NCBI GenBank assembly: GCA_036365455.1
Contig: JAWQUS010000009.1
Location: 5,672,001-5,736,000, forward strand
DNA length: 64,000 bases
Direction of reading: 5' to 3'
Source of the DNA: Macrosoma leucophasiata
Taxonomy: Eukaryota > Arthropoda > Insecta > Lepidoptera > Hedylidae
Part shown: piece after piece, positions 10,358 to 20,699 of the stretch
Position numbering within the stretch: the stretch's first letter is position 1
How the letters are laid out: every line of letters starts with the position of its first letter
Notes under the pieces: generated by a model
What the model saw: the letters and a program-made list of their open reading frames with translations, nothing else
Database searches by the model: none
Told to the model about the DNA's origin: nothing
Position numbers and translations under genes: made by a program

Positions 10358-11078
10358 AGGGGAAAGTAGGGTATAATGAACCTGCAACTAAATTGGACCA
10401 CCGTCATATCTCGAAAAGTAATTTATAAATTTCTTCATTGTCAACACCAAGAGATACGCACCTAACTGCATTGCATATCGGCCATATTGTTTCTGCTATG
10501 AGTTAAAACGACTGTATTTTGTATTGAAAAATATTTTTTTGGTCTTTTTCATGTAATTTTCATCGATTTTTGTTAAGTGTATACTGAAGTTAAAGGTAAT
10601 AATACAGTGTTTATGATTTACGATTAAGAAGCGTCAATTAATGAGCAAAACATTTACGTGAAACGTTTGCTGTTATTTATAGGTTATATTTTAATAGAAT
10701 TTGTTTTGAGTATATCCACCCTGTCGGATAAAGTGGACTGCAGAAAGTTGGATAAAATAAACCAGTCCATTTTACCGAAACCCATTCTTATTTGTAACAG
10801 ATGACTGGTAAAACATATTATAAATGGACAAGAAAATTAGTAAAATGCTATAGGTACATGATTACATAAATAACGAGATCGGTCTTAACGAATGCGCAAG
10901 ATTTGCATAAGATTCCTAAAGCCACTTTGAAGAGACATTTAGAAACAGGTGATATAAGTGAGTCCACAGCAATTAAGTAAGAGGAAGATCGAATATTATA
11001 AGCAATGAGTTTGAAGATATTTTAGTAAATCATATTTTGAAGTTAGAACAACACATGTTCGGATTAACAGGGCCCCCA

Positions 11079-11199
11079 TGAGTAGGACCGACGATCTGGT
11101 AAAGGTTGCGGGCAATCGCTGGATGAGGCCGGCTCAGGGCCGTTTGTTGTGGCAATCTTTGGGTGAAGCTTTTGTCCAGGAGTGGACGTCATTCGGTTG
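11079..11199 (+). pseudogene. LINE ORF2 C-terminal fragment
   Basis: An open stretch reads DDLVKVAGNRWMRPAQGRLL and then WQSLGEAFVQEWTSFG before a stop. The pattern W-M-R-x-A-Q-x-R, then L-G-E-A-x-V-Q-x-W-T, is typical of the C-terminal end of insect non-LTR retrotransposon polyproteins. It interrupts the pogo-like relic. Confidence 0.6.
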
Positions 11200-11212
11200 A
11201 ATGAGGAAATGC

Positions 11213-11326
11213 AAAAGAAGTTATTATTGTAAAAAAGGCCCCAAAGTTGATTGGACTTGTACTCAAAATCCTGACCTTTGTGATGATTGTCTCATATTAG
11301 AGACTTTAATGTTTACATTCACGTGA
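11213..11326 (+). pseudogene. Cysteine-rich C-terminal fragment, possibly piggyBac-like
   Basis: Codes KRSYYCKKGPKVDWTCTQ, then NPDLCDDCLI and a stop at 11324-11326. The spaced cysteines after a basic start, with L-C-x-x-C at the end, resemble the C-terminal zinc-binding region of piggyBac transposases. The fragment is too short to be sure; another zinc-finger protein is possible. Confidence 0.35.
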
Positions 11327-11779
11327 TATAACTAATTCCTTTTTCATATAATGTTTATGTTCGTTACCCAGACTATAAATAATGTATGTTATAATATTTT
11401 GTTACATTATAGTTTTCCTACTTATTATTCCTTAATCTCTCCAGACACGAGAAAAATATGAGAATTGAAATTCAATTGTGTCTCGCCGCCGGTGGCCGTA
11501 CGATCCTTGAAGGATTAAGAGTCTTTTAAAGTCCAATTTAGCAACCCGGGGTTCAAATTACACAACCAGTTGGCTAAATTGGAACAAAGATGAGATCTCA
11601 TATTTTGTCGATTTATTTAAAATCTATAAGAATTACTTTCATTACTACTTAATAAATATACAGTTGAATAGTTTCTGTTTCAATTTAAACAATAAACATT
11701 TGTGAAAACCTAAAAAATATATATTTAAAATGCATTTGAAAAAAAAACGGTCCAAATAACCAGACTTTCCCTACTAGCG

Positions 11780-11960
11780 GCCCGCCCCGGCTTCGTGCGG
11801 TTGAAATGTTACCTACCCTCTCCTATTCACCTTAGCGTGTGAATGGACTATCTAACACTGAAAGAATTTTTCCAATCGGACCAGTAGTGCCTGAGATTAG
11901 CGCGTTCAAGCAAACAAACAAACAAACAAACTCTTCAGCTTTATAATATTAGTTAAGATT
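11780..11960. repeat. Retroelement tail of the CCCGCCCCGGCTTCG type
   Basis: Begins ACTAGCGGCCCGCCCCGGCT, followed by AATCGGACCAGTAGTGCCTG and a short (CAAA)n tract (AAGCAAACAAACAAACAAAC). Similar starts occur at about 24.80 and 24.89 kb. Probably the 3' end of a non-LTR element (inference). Confidence 0.5.
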
Positions 11961-12239
11961 AAATATTAATATTATTATATTATAGTGTAGATGATACGTA
12001 GGTTTAAATACGAAGTTTATTCTACATGCTAATGAACTCTGATATTTAATTGAAGCGGGGTAAAACTATCGTAATGCCTGTCAAAGAAGTAGGTACCTAA
12101 CTCTTTTTAATGTATGGTAAAATTAGAAGATAGCCACTGAAATAGAGATCCGACCATATGAGAGGTCTAGTTTCGAATCAATTGACACGTGCTTTGGCGA
12201 ACATAATATAAAATCATGGGACGCTGCAACGCACCCCCT

Positions 12240-13120
12240 GTTATTATATTATTACCTACCGCCCTATCGGAATAGTATGACCGCCATTGTTCAGTTGACT
12301 GAATACACTAGCGGAAGAATTTTCTTCCAATAGTGGCCTGTGGGGTTCATCTCGTCCCTACAAGCCTTTTCAGCATACTTAAAGACTACATAACCGATGC
12401 ATGTTTAGATTCGAAGGGCTTGATACATGTAATTTTTAAAGGATATTACACAAATATTATTTCAGGGATTCTTCGAACAGAAACCCATTATTTTGATAAC
12501 CACGTAATATTCGCCACATACCAGTATGTACCGGGCTTAACTGTTAAGCCCAGTGCACAAATATAGCAGCACTATTTGTGGAGGCGCGGTCCAAGCGGAA
12601 TGCGTATGGACATGAGATTCGTATATTGCAACTCTTGTGTCGTTCGTTTTATGAATTTATAAATAGAATGGTGGACGTAATGACTTCGAATGCTTGTATT
12701 TCAAGCAAAACTTTACGATATAATGTAACAAGGAAAGAAAGGGATGAGTTTTGGCGGGGACCTTGAAAGAGGCGTATGGTGCTCTTATTTTATTTCATTT
12801 TCTTGGTGTATTTTTAAGTTATATTGAATAAAGTTGGTGGCATTTTGTTTGATATAGGTTTATTACAGTACCCGTGTATAGTGAAATAGAATAACAGTGC
12901 GAAAACATGACCTTTCAGGTTGCCTCCAAAACTTCATTGTAAATGTTCTGGTAAAGTAGCCATCGCTTTACTCGAATAACTTGACTGTAACTCACTTGAC
13001 TGACATGTACTTGATAACTTATATACTTGATACTTACATATTATACTAACTTTGACGCTGCTTAAATAAATACGAAATATCGTTTTACTTGATACTGGCA
13101 ATATGCGTAATAGCGATGCC
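12240..13120. repeat. Composite repeat region shared with 38.47-38.73 kb and 49.15 kb
   Basis: About 12245-12330 (CCCTATCGGAATAGTATGAC, CTAGCGGAAGAATTTTCTTC) recurs at 49150-49245. About 12815-12925 recurs in reverse complement at 38470-38585. About 12958-13115 (CATCGCTTTACTCGAAT to GCGTAATAGCGATGCC, its ends inverted) recurs in the same orientation at 38590-38728. The blocks were therefore joined in different ways in the two places. The open frame 12563-12766 lies in the first part. Confidence 0.55.
12563..12766 (+). other. Unrecognised short open frame in repeat-rich DNA
   Basis: About 68 codons are open, including FVEARSKRNAYGHEIRILQL and ending RDEFWRGP. The composition looks more protein-like than neighbouring frames, and an AATAAA-type signal follows at about 12828. 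No start codon, splice site or known domain supports it. It may be a transposon or retro-inserted cDNA remnant. Confidence 0.2.
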
Positions 13121-13429
13121 ATAATAACAAAAAAAAAAGGAAAGAAAGAAAATAAAGAAAGATGTTGGTAGGGTGTTCCCGTGACGGACCTCATAGTCAT
13201 TTAAGGGCTCTGTACATAATCTACCTGTCACTAAATCTGCAGACTGTAAAGTGAATACTGCAGTAGGTATGTAAGTACATATATAGATATCTACAAAGGG
13301 AAGTTATGGTGTGCCAGATATTATGGATACTCATTACACGTCGCGCTAAACTCTATCTACTTTTACGCAGTAGATAATAGTAGGTACCTATTCACTCGCC
13401 ATCAATGTGAACTCTACCATTTTTACGTG

Positions 13430-13700
13430 ACCATGGTGACTAACACGCAGTTCATCAGACACAGAACCGGAGGTCGAAATGCAGATGCATTACCATCTAG
13501 GCCTAACTTAGAGGCAAAACGCCTCTATGATAGTTATTATGCAGACATACCATTTTTTATCATAATTTACCATTATTTTATTTTATCATTATTTACCATT
13601 TACCATCTAACTAAACTCTATATTTTGACGAATAGATTAGGTAATTCGATGGTGCCTACGCCCGCGAGATCCGACATTGAAGCTCTTCCAGCAAAATATT
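13430..13700 (-). mobile_element. Family A SINE, degenerate reverse copy
   Basis: Keeps CGCAGTTCATCAGACACAG, GGTCGAAATGCAGATGC and GCCTACGCCCGCGAG in the right order, but about 90 bases of other AT-rich sequence (13545-13635) replace the middle. Confidence 0.6.
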
Positions 13701-14100
13701 TGTGCTCATTTGCAGTGGCGTAGCTAACATGGGTGGCACCCGGAGAGGATGAGCAAGAAAAAAAGGAAATACTCGTCATTCTTTTGTATCTTTATTTCTC
13801 CATTCTCCATCGTTGTTCCCCTATTTGAGCAAGTTCTTTGTGTCTGGCTCCTCCTGGTATTATAAATGCTAAAGTGAGTTTTCTATTGCGCTTTCATGTC
13901 TACAGCCCAAATTTTGGTCATTTAAATAGAGGGGTGTCACCCCCAATCGGGTGGCACCCGGTGCGAGCCGCCCCTGCCGGCTCCCTATAGCTACGCCCAT
14001 CGAAGACACAACGCAGCTTCTCTCCCATCGTCGATGAGCTACGCCACTGCTTATTTGCTACTTTCATAAAGAACAAAAGTTTGTTTACCGAAATAATAAA
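13701..14100. other. Intergenic stretch before the LINE
   Basis: No gene. It contains GTGGCACCCGGAGAGG and GGGGTGTCACCCCCAATCGG, with CAGTGGCGTAGCTAACAT near the left and GAGCTACGCCACTGC near the right (13713-13730 and 14036-14050). These ends are inverted, so 13713-14050 may itself be a MITE. Confidence 0.4.
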
Positions 14101-14133
14101 TAATAAATAAATCTTTCGGTTTTCTGGGTTCGT

Positions 14134-16074
14134 TTGGTATATCGCTTGGATATTAGGCCGAAGTGCTTTTCCTTATACTTAAAAATTACCTATAAACGCT
14201 ATAGAAATTATTGTACCAAACTTGTACGTAAACTTAAAACCATTTACGAAAGAAACAAATTAGAAAGTACCAAGAAAAACCCTAAATCAATCTGGAAAAC
14301 TATAAAATCGATTTGCAACCTAAATAATAAAAGTAAAAATGAGTGTCAAAATCTAGTTTCTATTAAGGCATCTCCTCTTGAATCTGCTAATTACATTAAT
14401 AATTATTTTTCAAACGTAGGAAAGAACCTAGCGGAGAAAATTAAGGCATTTCCTAACATTTATCCATGTAATATTAGTTCTAATACCCCCTCCAATTCAC
14501 TTGTTTTGTTGAAGACCGACCCGGATGAGATAGACTGCATTATAAATAATATGTCTAGTGAGACGGCACCGGGTGCAGATAATATCTCTACAGGTTTTAT
14601 TAAAATAGCCAAGGAATATCTTATTCCTATCCTCTGTCATATCTACAATCTTTGTTTCGAACAGGGCCGTTTTCCCTCGGTTTTCAAAAGAGCCTTGGTT
14701 ACCCCTATCCACAAGAAGGGGGACAGACACAGTGTCGACAATTACAGGCCTATCTCCGTTCTCTCTGTCTTAGCCAAGATCTTGGAAAAGTTATTAAATT
14801 CTCGCCTAAAAAAATTTCTATTAGACAATAAATTGTTATCGAAAAACCAATTCGGCTTCATAAACGGAGTCTCTACTGAAGACGCAGTATTGGGCTTAAC
14901 AGATTGTATTGGTAAACACCTAGACCAAGGCAATAAATGCATTGGAGTGTTCTTAGATTTGGCGAAAGCTTTCGACACTGTTTCTGTCCCAATCCTACTA
15001 AACAAAGTATATAATATCGGTATTAGGGGCATTCCACATGAATTATTCGCTGATTATCTCACTGGTCGTACTCAGCAAATTAAGCTTGGCGATCTCATTA
15101 GTCATGCTTCTCCTATCACATTCGGCGTCCCACAGGGAAGTGTGCTAGGTCCGACCTTATTTTTAATATATGTCAATGACCTGTGCAACCTCAAAATACC
15201 AAATTGCAACATATATACCTATGCAGACGATACTGCCCTTATTTTTCACAGTTCATCTTGGGAAACTTTGAAAGAAGTTACTGAGGCGGGCATGGTACAA
15301 ATCTCTAACTGGTTAAAATCAAATTTACTCACACTTAATATCAATAAAACAAAATTCTTACCTTTTTCCATAAGTAATAATAATCAACTTAATCCTAATT
15401 TTGCACTTAAACTCCACTCTTGCTCGACTCCTCGCGTATACTGTCAATGTGACACTATTGAAAGAACTAAAGAAATTAAATATCTCGGAGTTATCATAGA
15501 CCAAAATTTAAAATGGTATAAACACATCCAGAGTATAGTAGGCAGGTTAAGAAAACTCATGTGGGTATTCAGAAGATTAAGACATGTTGCGGATGATAAA
15601 ATTCTTATTGCCACTTATAAAGCATTAGCCCAGTCAGTGTTGAGTTACTGCATCCCTGTTTGGGGCGGAGCTGCTAAGTCACACTTAATTATTCTTGAAA
15701 GAGCTCAGAGGGCACTACTAAAAGTAATATTCATTAAACCAATGTATTTTTCAACCTATGAACTACATTCTTCGTCAAAATTACTAACCATCCGTCAAAC
15801 TTACATACTAAAATGCATTATAAGAACCCATAAACTCTTACCTTATGTTGCTCAGCAATCCCAAAGACGCAGAAATCCACCTGTTTGCCAACTCCCACAA
15901 TGTAGTACTAAGTTTAGGAAAAGGCTTTTCTCCTATCAATCATGCCACCTTTACAACTTATTCAATAGCAGACTCAATATTTATCCTATGACATGCATCG
16001 AAATGATCCGTGAGATGACACAAACTCTCTTAACATACAATTATGATGAAACTGAATGTTGTATGTCAAGATGA
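14134..16074 (+). CDS. LINE ORF2 fragment: reverse transcriptase, 646 codons open
   Basis: The frame is open from about 14107; the TTG at 14134 is not a true start, because the real protein began further upstream. The order is a linker helix region (residues 1-100), then the reverse transcriptase core. This holds VTPIHKKGDRHSVDNYRPIS, motif A with FLDLAKAFDTV, motif B with GVPQGSVLGPTLFLIYVNDL, catalytic YADDTALIF, and the thumb EIKYLGVIIDQNLKW. The usual C-terminal region follows. The aspartates of both catalytic motifs are intact and no stop breaks the frame, so the insertion is fairly young. Without the endonuclease it cannot mobilise itself. Confidence 0.85.
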   Translation: MVYRLDIRPKCFSLYLKITYKRYRNYCTKLVRKLKTIYERNKLESTKKNPKSIWKTIKSICNLNNKSKNECQNLVSIKASPLESANYINNYFSNVGKNLAEKIKAFPNIYPCNISSNTPSNSLVLLKTDPDEIDCIINNMSSETAPGADNISTGFIKIAKEYLIPILCHIYNLCFEQGRFPSVFKRALVTPIHKKGDRHSVDNYRPISVLSVLAKILEKLLNSRLKKFLLDNKLLSKNQFGFINGVSTEDAVLGLTDCIGKHLDQGNKCIGVFLDLAKAFDTVSVPILLNKVYNIGIRGIPHELFADYLTGRTQQIKLGDLISHASPITFGVPQGSVLGPTLFLIYVNDLCNLKIPNCNIYTYADDTALIFHSSSWETLKEVTEAGMVQISNWLKSNLLTLNINKTKFLPFSISNNNQLNPNFALKLHSCSTPRVYCQCDTIERTKEIKYLGVIIDQNLKWYKHIQSIVGRLRKLMWVFRRLRHVADDKILIATYKALAQSVLSYCIPVWGGAAKSHLIILERAQRALLKVIFIKPMYFSTYELHSSSKLLTIRQTYILKCIIRTHKLLPYVAQQSQRRRNPPVCQLPQCSTKFRKRLFSYQSCHLYNLFNSRLNIYPMTCIEMIREMTQTLLTYNYDETECCMSR

Positions 16075-16094
16075 CGTAACTTAAATAGTGCGCC

Positions 16095-16190
16095 CATGCA
16101 CTCACAAACCACAACACACCCACACCCGCACACACACCCACCCGCACACCCACACCAACACCTCCACACCCACACACACATACACATACA

Positions 16191-16240
<50 letters not shown>
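16095..16240. repeat. CA microsatellite
   Basis: Imperfect CA/CCA repeats become a pure CA run of about 40 bases at 16199-16240. The long open frames on both strands here come from the repeat. Confidence 0.95.
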
Positions 16241-16243
<3 letters not shown>

Positions 16244-16574
16244 CCTTATTTAAGTTATTTTGCTATTATGCTAATCAAAATGCTGTAATCCTTTTAGATA
16301 AATACAATATATGTATAGCTTTAATTGCCCTGGTGGATGAGCGGGGTACCCTGTAATACAGGTTTCTTAACCCAGTATGGGGGCCCTTGCGATGTTACTT
16401 GTAATACCGTTTAAAAATGAATAAAGCATTTTGATTTGATTTATACCTTATTAACCTTATTCCTAATGGAAACTGTTTCTCTGTGTACTTTTATATATCA
16501 GACTTTTGTCTTTCGTACTCATATTCCTTTATTTGTTGTACTTAGTTTTATAAAATTATCATGATATTCACTGT

Positions 16575-16836
16575 GCAGCTCTGGTGACGGAGCTCGCAGG
16601 CGTAGGCACCAACGCATTACCTAATCTATCTGCCGTTAAATGGTAGTGTTCAGCACTGCAGTGTTCCGGTAAGATGGTAATGTATGGCCCTGTAATAACT
16701 ATCACAGAGACGTAAAAACTTAGGTCTCAGAGGTGGCAACGCATCTGCATTTTGATCTCCGGTTTTTGTGTAGATGTCTATAGGCTGCAGTCATCACTTA
16801 ATATCAATATGAGCTGCATGCTTGTTTACCACGTTG
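16575..16836 (+). mobile_element. Family A SINE, subtype 2
   Basis: Starts within GCTCTGGTGACGGAGC. It carries the variant GTAATAACTATCACAGAGAC in place of the subtype 1 AATTTCCGGCACAGAGGC, and TAGATGTCTATAGGCTGCAG. Copies at 33.48 and 58.96 kb share this variant. Confidence 0.75.
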
Positions 16837-16849
16837 CTGTGTTACTTAC

Positions 16850-17205
16850 ATTCCGCGGGGAAACCCTCATGTGTCTAGGGGAAAAAACGGCGGGTAGTGT
16901 GAGACTCATACTCACTACAACCCCGCGGTGTTCCGACTCGTCCGCCATCAGTAGCGCGGTCACGGGAACGCTTACGCACACGTCCGCGACCCCACTGGCG
17001 GCTGCTCGTCTCCGAGCCCTCTACAGTTGAGCTCTTTGGCCCCACACGGGCACACAGTGGCGGGCAGAGCCACGCCAAACGCCGCTCCCTCTCTGGGTTC
17101 CTCTTGGCTTCGCCGGAGTGGGGACAACCAATGGGTACTGAGCCTCCCCCCGCCTCGACAAGGCGGAAACCCTCGGGGAGGAAGGGTGAAAGCACCTACA
17201 ACAGC
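16850..17205. repeat. GC-rich repeat (family G), copy 1
   Basis: A GC island that shares long blocks with 43890-44480: TCGTCCGCCAT, GTCACGGGAACGCT, AGAGCCACGCCAAACGC, TGGCTTCGCCGG and GACAAGGCGGAAACCCTCGG. Both copies lie in an AT-rich setting. The unbroken GC-rich text suggests the 5' region of a non-LTR retrotransposon, but no RT is attached. The open frames on both strands are not credible genes. Confidence 0.6.
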
Positions 17206-17611
17206 ATAATTTAACCTATTTGCTGCTACGCAGTCCATGATTCATGTTCAGTGTTGACGCGTTTCGGTGTACTGAATGGTTATGCGCTACAGGACTTATA
17301 AAGTCTAAGTTCTGTAACTACAGGTAAAGTATATAATAATCATACTACAGGCCCAAAGTAAAAAAATTGGTGCTAATTACCTAATCGGTATTGAAAATTG
17401 AACAATTGTACGTTTATTTATAGCTGTCTCTGTCGCTATTGTATTATCCAATATAGGATGTTCTTATCATCTGTCCACAATATACTTTTAATAATGTATC
17501 ATATTTTTTGTTACACAATATGTAATGTTTAAGTAGGTACTAACACTTATAGTTTAAGTGCTACTGAGTAGGAATACTGGTGCTTCATAGTTCGGTCTGT
17601 TTTTTTATGTT
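17206..17611. other. AT-rich intergenic stretch
   Basis: No open frame, RNA gene or repeat of the families defined here was recognised. Confidence 0.35.
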
Positions 17612-17995
17612 TAAAGGTTGACTGACAAGCAAACGGGCCACCTTATAGAATGTGACGTGACACCTTGACGACCCGGATAGTCCAGCGGTGCGAAACCACC
17701 ATTTGATTCGAAGAGTCGCGGGTTCAATCCCCGCACCGGAACAAATAATTGTATGGCCTACAGATATTTGTTTCGAGTCTGGGTGTTTGTGTATGTGTTG
17801 TATATGTACAACGGCATCTACGACACAGGTTTATATAATACCTAATGTGGAGCTGTGAGTGTAAGCGTATATAAAAAAAAAGTGATGAATGAGTGACCGT
17901 CGCCTATGTACATTTGCAACACCAGGGAAGTTACCAACGCGCTGCCAGCCCTGAAGGACTCTTTTGACGCCATATTTGAAGAACCCTATATTTCT
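17612..17995 (+). mobile_element. Family D repeat split by a tRNA-derived SINE
   Basis: 17612-17655 (TTGACTGACAAGCAAACGG) and 17890-17990 (GTCGCCTATGTACATTTGCA, then GAAGGACTCTTTTGACGCCA) are two halves of the repeat found whole at 36765-37135. Between them, about 17670-17880 starts GACCCGGATAGTCCAGCGGT, has the B-box-like GGGTTCAATCC within a GCGGG/CCCGC stem, and ends in an A run. That is a tRNA-derived SINE (family C) nested in the older repeat. The CGGGTTCAATCCCCG arm is well kept, but the rest does not fold as a tRNA. Confidence 0.65.
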
Positions 17996-18247
17996 CTACC
18001 AATCGCCGAATTTTCCACTGCGCCAGAACATTAAAATTAATCAATGAAATTGCAGCACTCACGAGAAAGAACACGAGGAGATGAGATTTAGGTATATTCC
18101 ATTAAAATGTTTCTTTATCGAAAATGGGATTTCATTTTACTGAGTCCAAAATTTCCAAGAGCGCTACGAAATTATCACATACGTTTGTTACCTAAAAACA
18201 ATTACGTAATAGATATTTACCTAATAATATTATAATATTATTTAAGT

Positions 18248-18365
18248 GAATCGTAACTTTAAGCCTGTATTCCCCGAGAGAGCAGAGGTAAAAAATGCAG
18301 GCTTCCAAGCATACATGCCAGCAAATAGGTACCAAAGAACGGTAGCAGTGGCCTGCTATTATAAG
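18248..18365 (-). mobile_element. Family B SINE, degenerate copy
   Basis: Retains AAGCCTGTATTCCCCGAGAG, CCAAGCATACATGC and GTAGCAGTGGCCTGC, with most of the middle deleted. Confidence 0.5.
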
Positions 18366-19180
18366 ACTATAATATTGTGGAAGTTGATTGATTATGTATG
18401 AGGAACTAGGGTTCTGACGAGAGTAGATAATTTAAAATGAGAAAAAAAAATAGAAAGTGTAGAAATATCCTTCAGCTCCATTGCGAAGTAACCCGGTAAC
18501 GGACATAAAAATTTAATCAATCAACAGATTCGTTTTTAAATTTTATAACCGTTTTTTTAAAACATTAAAAATTTATAACCGTACGGTTATAAATTTTTAA
18601 TGTGATAGTATGGATGTTTGTCTGTCACTCAATCACGCTAAAGCAGGTGGACGGATTTCGATGATTTTTTGTACACATGTAGATTATATGTGTACACGCC
18701 TACACGCGGACGAGGTCGCGGGCAAAAGCTAGTGTATTCATAATTTAACATGTATCTTCACACCAAGTCCTTTACGGGGTAGGCAGAGAATGTGGAGCGC
18801 CAGATATCCCGGTAATCCTCCCGTGCTAATTAAACAGGTTTAATACTTAAGTGGTAACTATACTGGCTATAGTGTAGGTGGATCTGAGTCAATCTTAAAC
18901 TGGGTCATACACATACAGAAACCTGAATAATATTGCCTTATTATATTTTTGTGGTGTCAACGATAACCCGTAGAAAAGTTGCGTGACGTTATACACGGAA
19001 TTAATGAGTAAACGTATTGAAAGTTTAAGAAATTGGAGCTCACATGAATGAATCAGTTTAGCGGTGTACATCTGATTCATGCATTTAAAAATGCAATGTT
19101 TGCATTGCGATTGATATAATTAACTTTGTAACGTCTTTGTTAACGATTACGACGACGTTTACGGGACAAAGGATAAATGT
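18366..19180. other. Intergenic DNA with a small inverted repeat and retroelement scraps
   Basis: At 18568-18602 the sequence TTAAAAATTTATAACCGT is followed at once by its inverse (ACGGTTATAAATTTTTAA), a near-perfect palindrome. About 18762-18820 is a reverse LINE 3' end (ACACCAAGTCCTTTACGGGG, GGAGCGCCAGATATCCCGGT). No gene is visible. Confidence 0.45.
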
Positions 19181-19184
19181 TACG

Positions 19185-19585
19185 ATGAATTTTAGGGTTC
19201 CGTACCTAAAAGGTAAAAACGGGGCGCTATTACTAAGACTCTGCTGTCTGTCACCAGGTTGTATAAACCGTGATAGTTGGAAAGCTGAAATTTTCTACAA
19301 AAACAAAAAATATATTTACCTAGATCTATTTTTTTTTCTACCATTACATTTTTTTCTACATATATAATGGTAGAGACACCATACAATAAACGTTTTTTTC
19401 GCATTTTTGCTCAACATTAATAACGGTAGCAGGTAGACGCTTAAAATCAATTCAAATTCAAAATAAATAATTAAATAAAAATAAAGTAAAAATTAAAGGG
19501 GGACTCCCATACAACAAACTTGATTTTCTTTACGAAATCCTTAGAGCACGAGTCCAACTCGCATTTGGCCGATGTTAAAAGTAAA
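19185..19585 (+). repeat. Family P repeat (GGGTTCCGTACCTAAAAGG start)
   Basis: Starts TTTTAGGGTTCCGTACCTAA, continues with CTGCTGTCTGTCACCAGG and ends near GAGTCCAACTCGCATTTGGC. Related copies lie at 22.99, 40.3 and 47.3 kb. This is a common lepidopteran interspersed repeat, probably a retroelement tail (inference). Confidence 0.6.
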
Positions 19586-19614
19586 AATTAAATGATATCA
19601 CCAGTACCCCCACT

Positions 19615-19715
19615 GTATGAAGAAAATGATGAATGTAGAAGACGAACGGGTGTGTTAGGACCGGAATATCTGGCGCTCCACACTCTGCGCCTACCCCATA
19701 AGTCTAAACTACCAT
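19615..19715 (+). pseudogene. LINE C-terminal scrap
   Basis: AGACGAACGGGTGTGTTAGG and TCTGGCGCTCCACACTCTGC match the end of the RTE-like relics at 53.7-53.84 and 61.2 kb. No usable frame remains. Confidence 0.45.
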
Positions 19716-20447
19716 CCAGGGTTGGACTAAGCCGGAATATCCCGGGTGGTACGGTGGCTTCTCACAATACCACTACCTATGTATTTTTTCTTTTTATTCG
19801 TTCTCGTGTACCAACTCATTTTCGTTTTTGTTTATATTTGTTGTTTTTAATTTTTTATGGGCATGTCTCAGGACTGCTTCATTAAAGTTATTTCATTCAT
19901 TCATTCATTCATACCATTGAAAATGTAAAAAATTACTACGGCTTTCGGACCAAAAACATTCGGGATTAACGCCACCTTGACTATATGGCCAGTGTGTGTC
20001 TGGTGATTGAGTGGTCGATGGCGTCTACGATGTCATGTCCTAAAGCATCTCCAGCGTTTATGTTTGTTTTAATAAAGTCTGCCCTCACAAATGACTAGCG
20101 ATGCGTGCTTACCGGGTTTTTTTTCCCTTCCGGTTTGCCGCACCAACGCTGGAGAGCGTGCACAGCTCCACGCACTCATGCACCTTTACAATAAATTCTT
20201 CGTAGACATTGATCTATTTGCACTGTCTGAACTTGCATTTAAGAGATCAGTAGTACTTGTTATCACACAAAGATAAAATAAATTAGCTTTGTCGATAACC
20301 TCTCATACATTTTAATACATTGTAACTTACCTGTGGATGACGTAGTCGGTTACATATTTATTATAACAAAATATGATATTGATACTCATTATGTAACACA
20401 CAATATGTAACTGTTTGTTGTTCCTAGTAAAATAAAATAAACACATT
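19716..20447. other. Intergenic stretch, no gene seen
   Basis: Contains a short (TTCA)n tract at about 19893-19912 and otherwise unremarkable AT-rich DNA. The short open frame at 20091-20276 has no domain support. Confidence 0.35.
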
Positions 20448-20699
20448 ACTGGTGGTAGAGTTCCGGTGTAGTGACTCCAGGGCGTAGGCACCACCGCATT
20501 ACCTAATCTATCTATCGGTGAACGGTAGTGTTCAGCACTATCGTGGTCCGGTAAGTTGGTTATGTATGGCCTATCTCAGGGGTGGCAACGCATCTGCATT
20601 TTGACCTCTGGTTTTTGTTTAGATATCTAAAGGCTGCAGTCATCACTTAACATCAATGTGATCTGCATGCTTGTTTGCCACCTTAATTACATCAAAAAC
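20448..20699 (+). mobile_element. Family A SINE copy
   Basis: Starts ACTGGTGGTAGAGTTCCGGT. A deletion after TTATGTATGGCC joins directly to TCTCAGGGGTGGCAACGC. Ends TTGCCACCTTAATTACATC plus A-rich bases. Confidence 0.75.

Larger units (their letters stand above)
10358..11776 (+). mobile_element. Decayed DNA transposon, probably pogo-like, with later insertions
   Basis: The left edge TAGGGGAAAGTAGGGT has an approximate inverted partner at the right (GACTTTCCCTA, about 11763-11774). Inside, 10891-10959 codes a piece ending IPKATLKRHLETGDIS, a good match to the psq-type helix-turn-helix of pogo/Tigger transposases. About 10995-11069 (FEDILVNHILKLEQHMFGLT) resembles the segment that follows in that family. 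Stops and frameshifts break everything. LINE and piggyBac-like fragments are embedded at 11079-11326. Confidence 0.5.
14101..16442 (+). mobile_element. 5'-truncated non-LTR retrotransposon (CR1/Jockey-type LINE)
   Basis: It contains an open reverse transcriptase frame followed by a 3' UTR that ends AATAAAGCATTTTGATTTGA and TTTATAC. Short TGATT-type 3' repeats instead of a long A-tail suggest the CR1 group (inference). A CA microsatellite lies in the 3' UTR. The endonuclease and any ORF1 are missing, the usual result of incomplete reverse transcription on insertion. No target duplication could be read. Confidence 0.8.

Noticed and set aside
16095..16356. Open frames on both strands through the CA repeat
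   Set aside because: They exist only because the dinucleotide run lacks stops; the products are Thr-His or Cys-Val repeats.
16752..17238. Several GC-rich frames around 17 kb
   Set aside because: They overlap each other on both strands and follow a repeat that recurs at 43.9 kb.
17670..17745. A tRNA gene
   Set aside because: Only the T-arm folds well; the D and anticodon arms do not. It is nested in another repeat and has an A-rich end.
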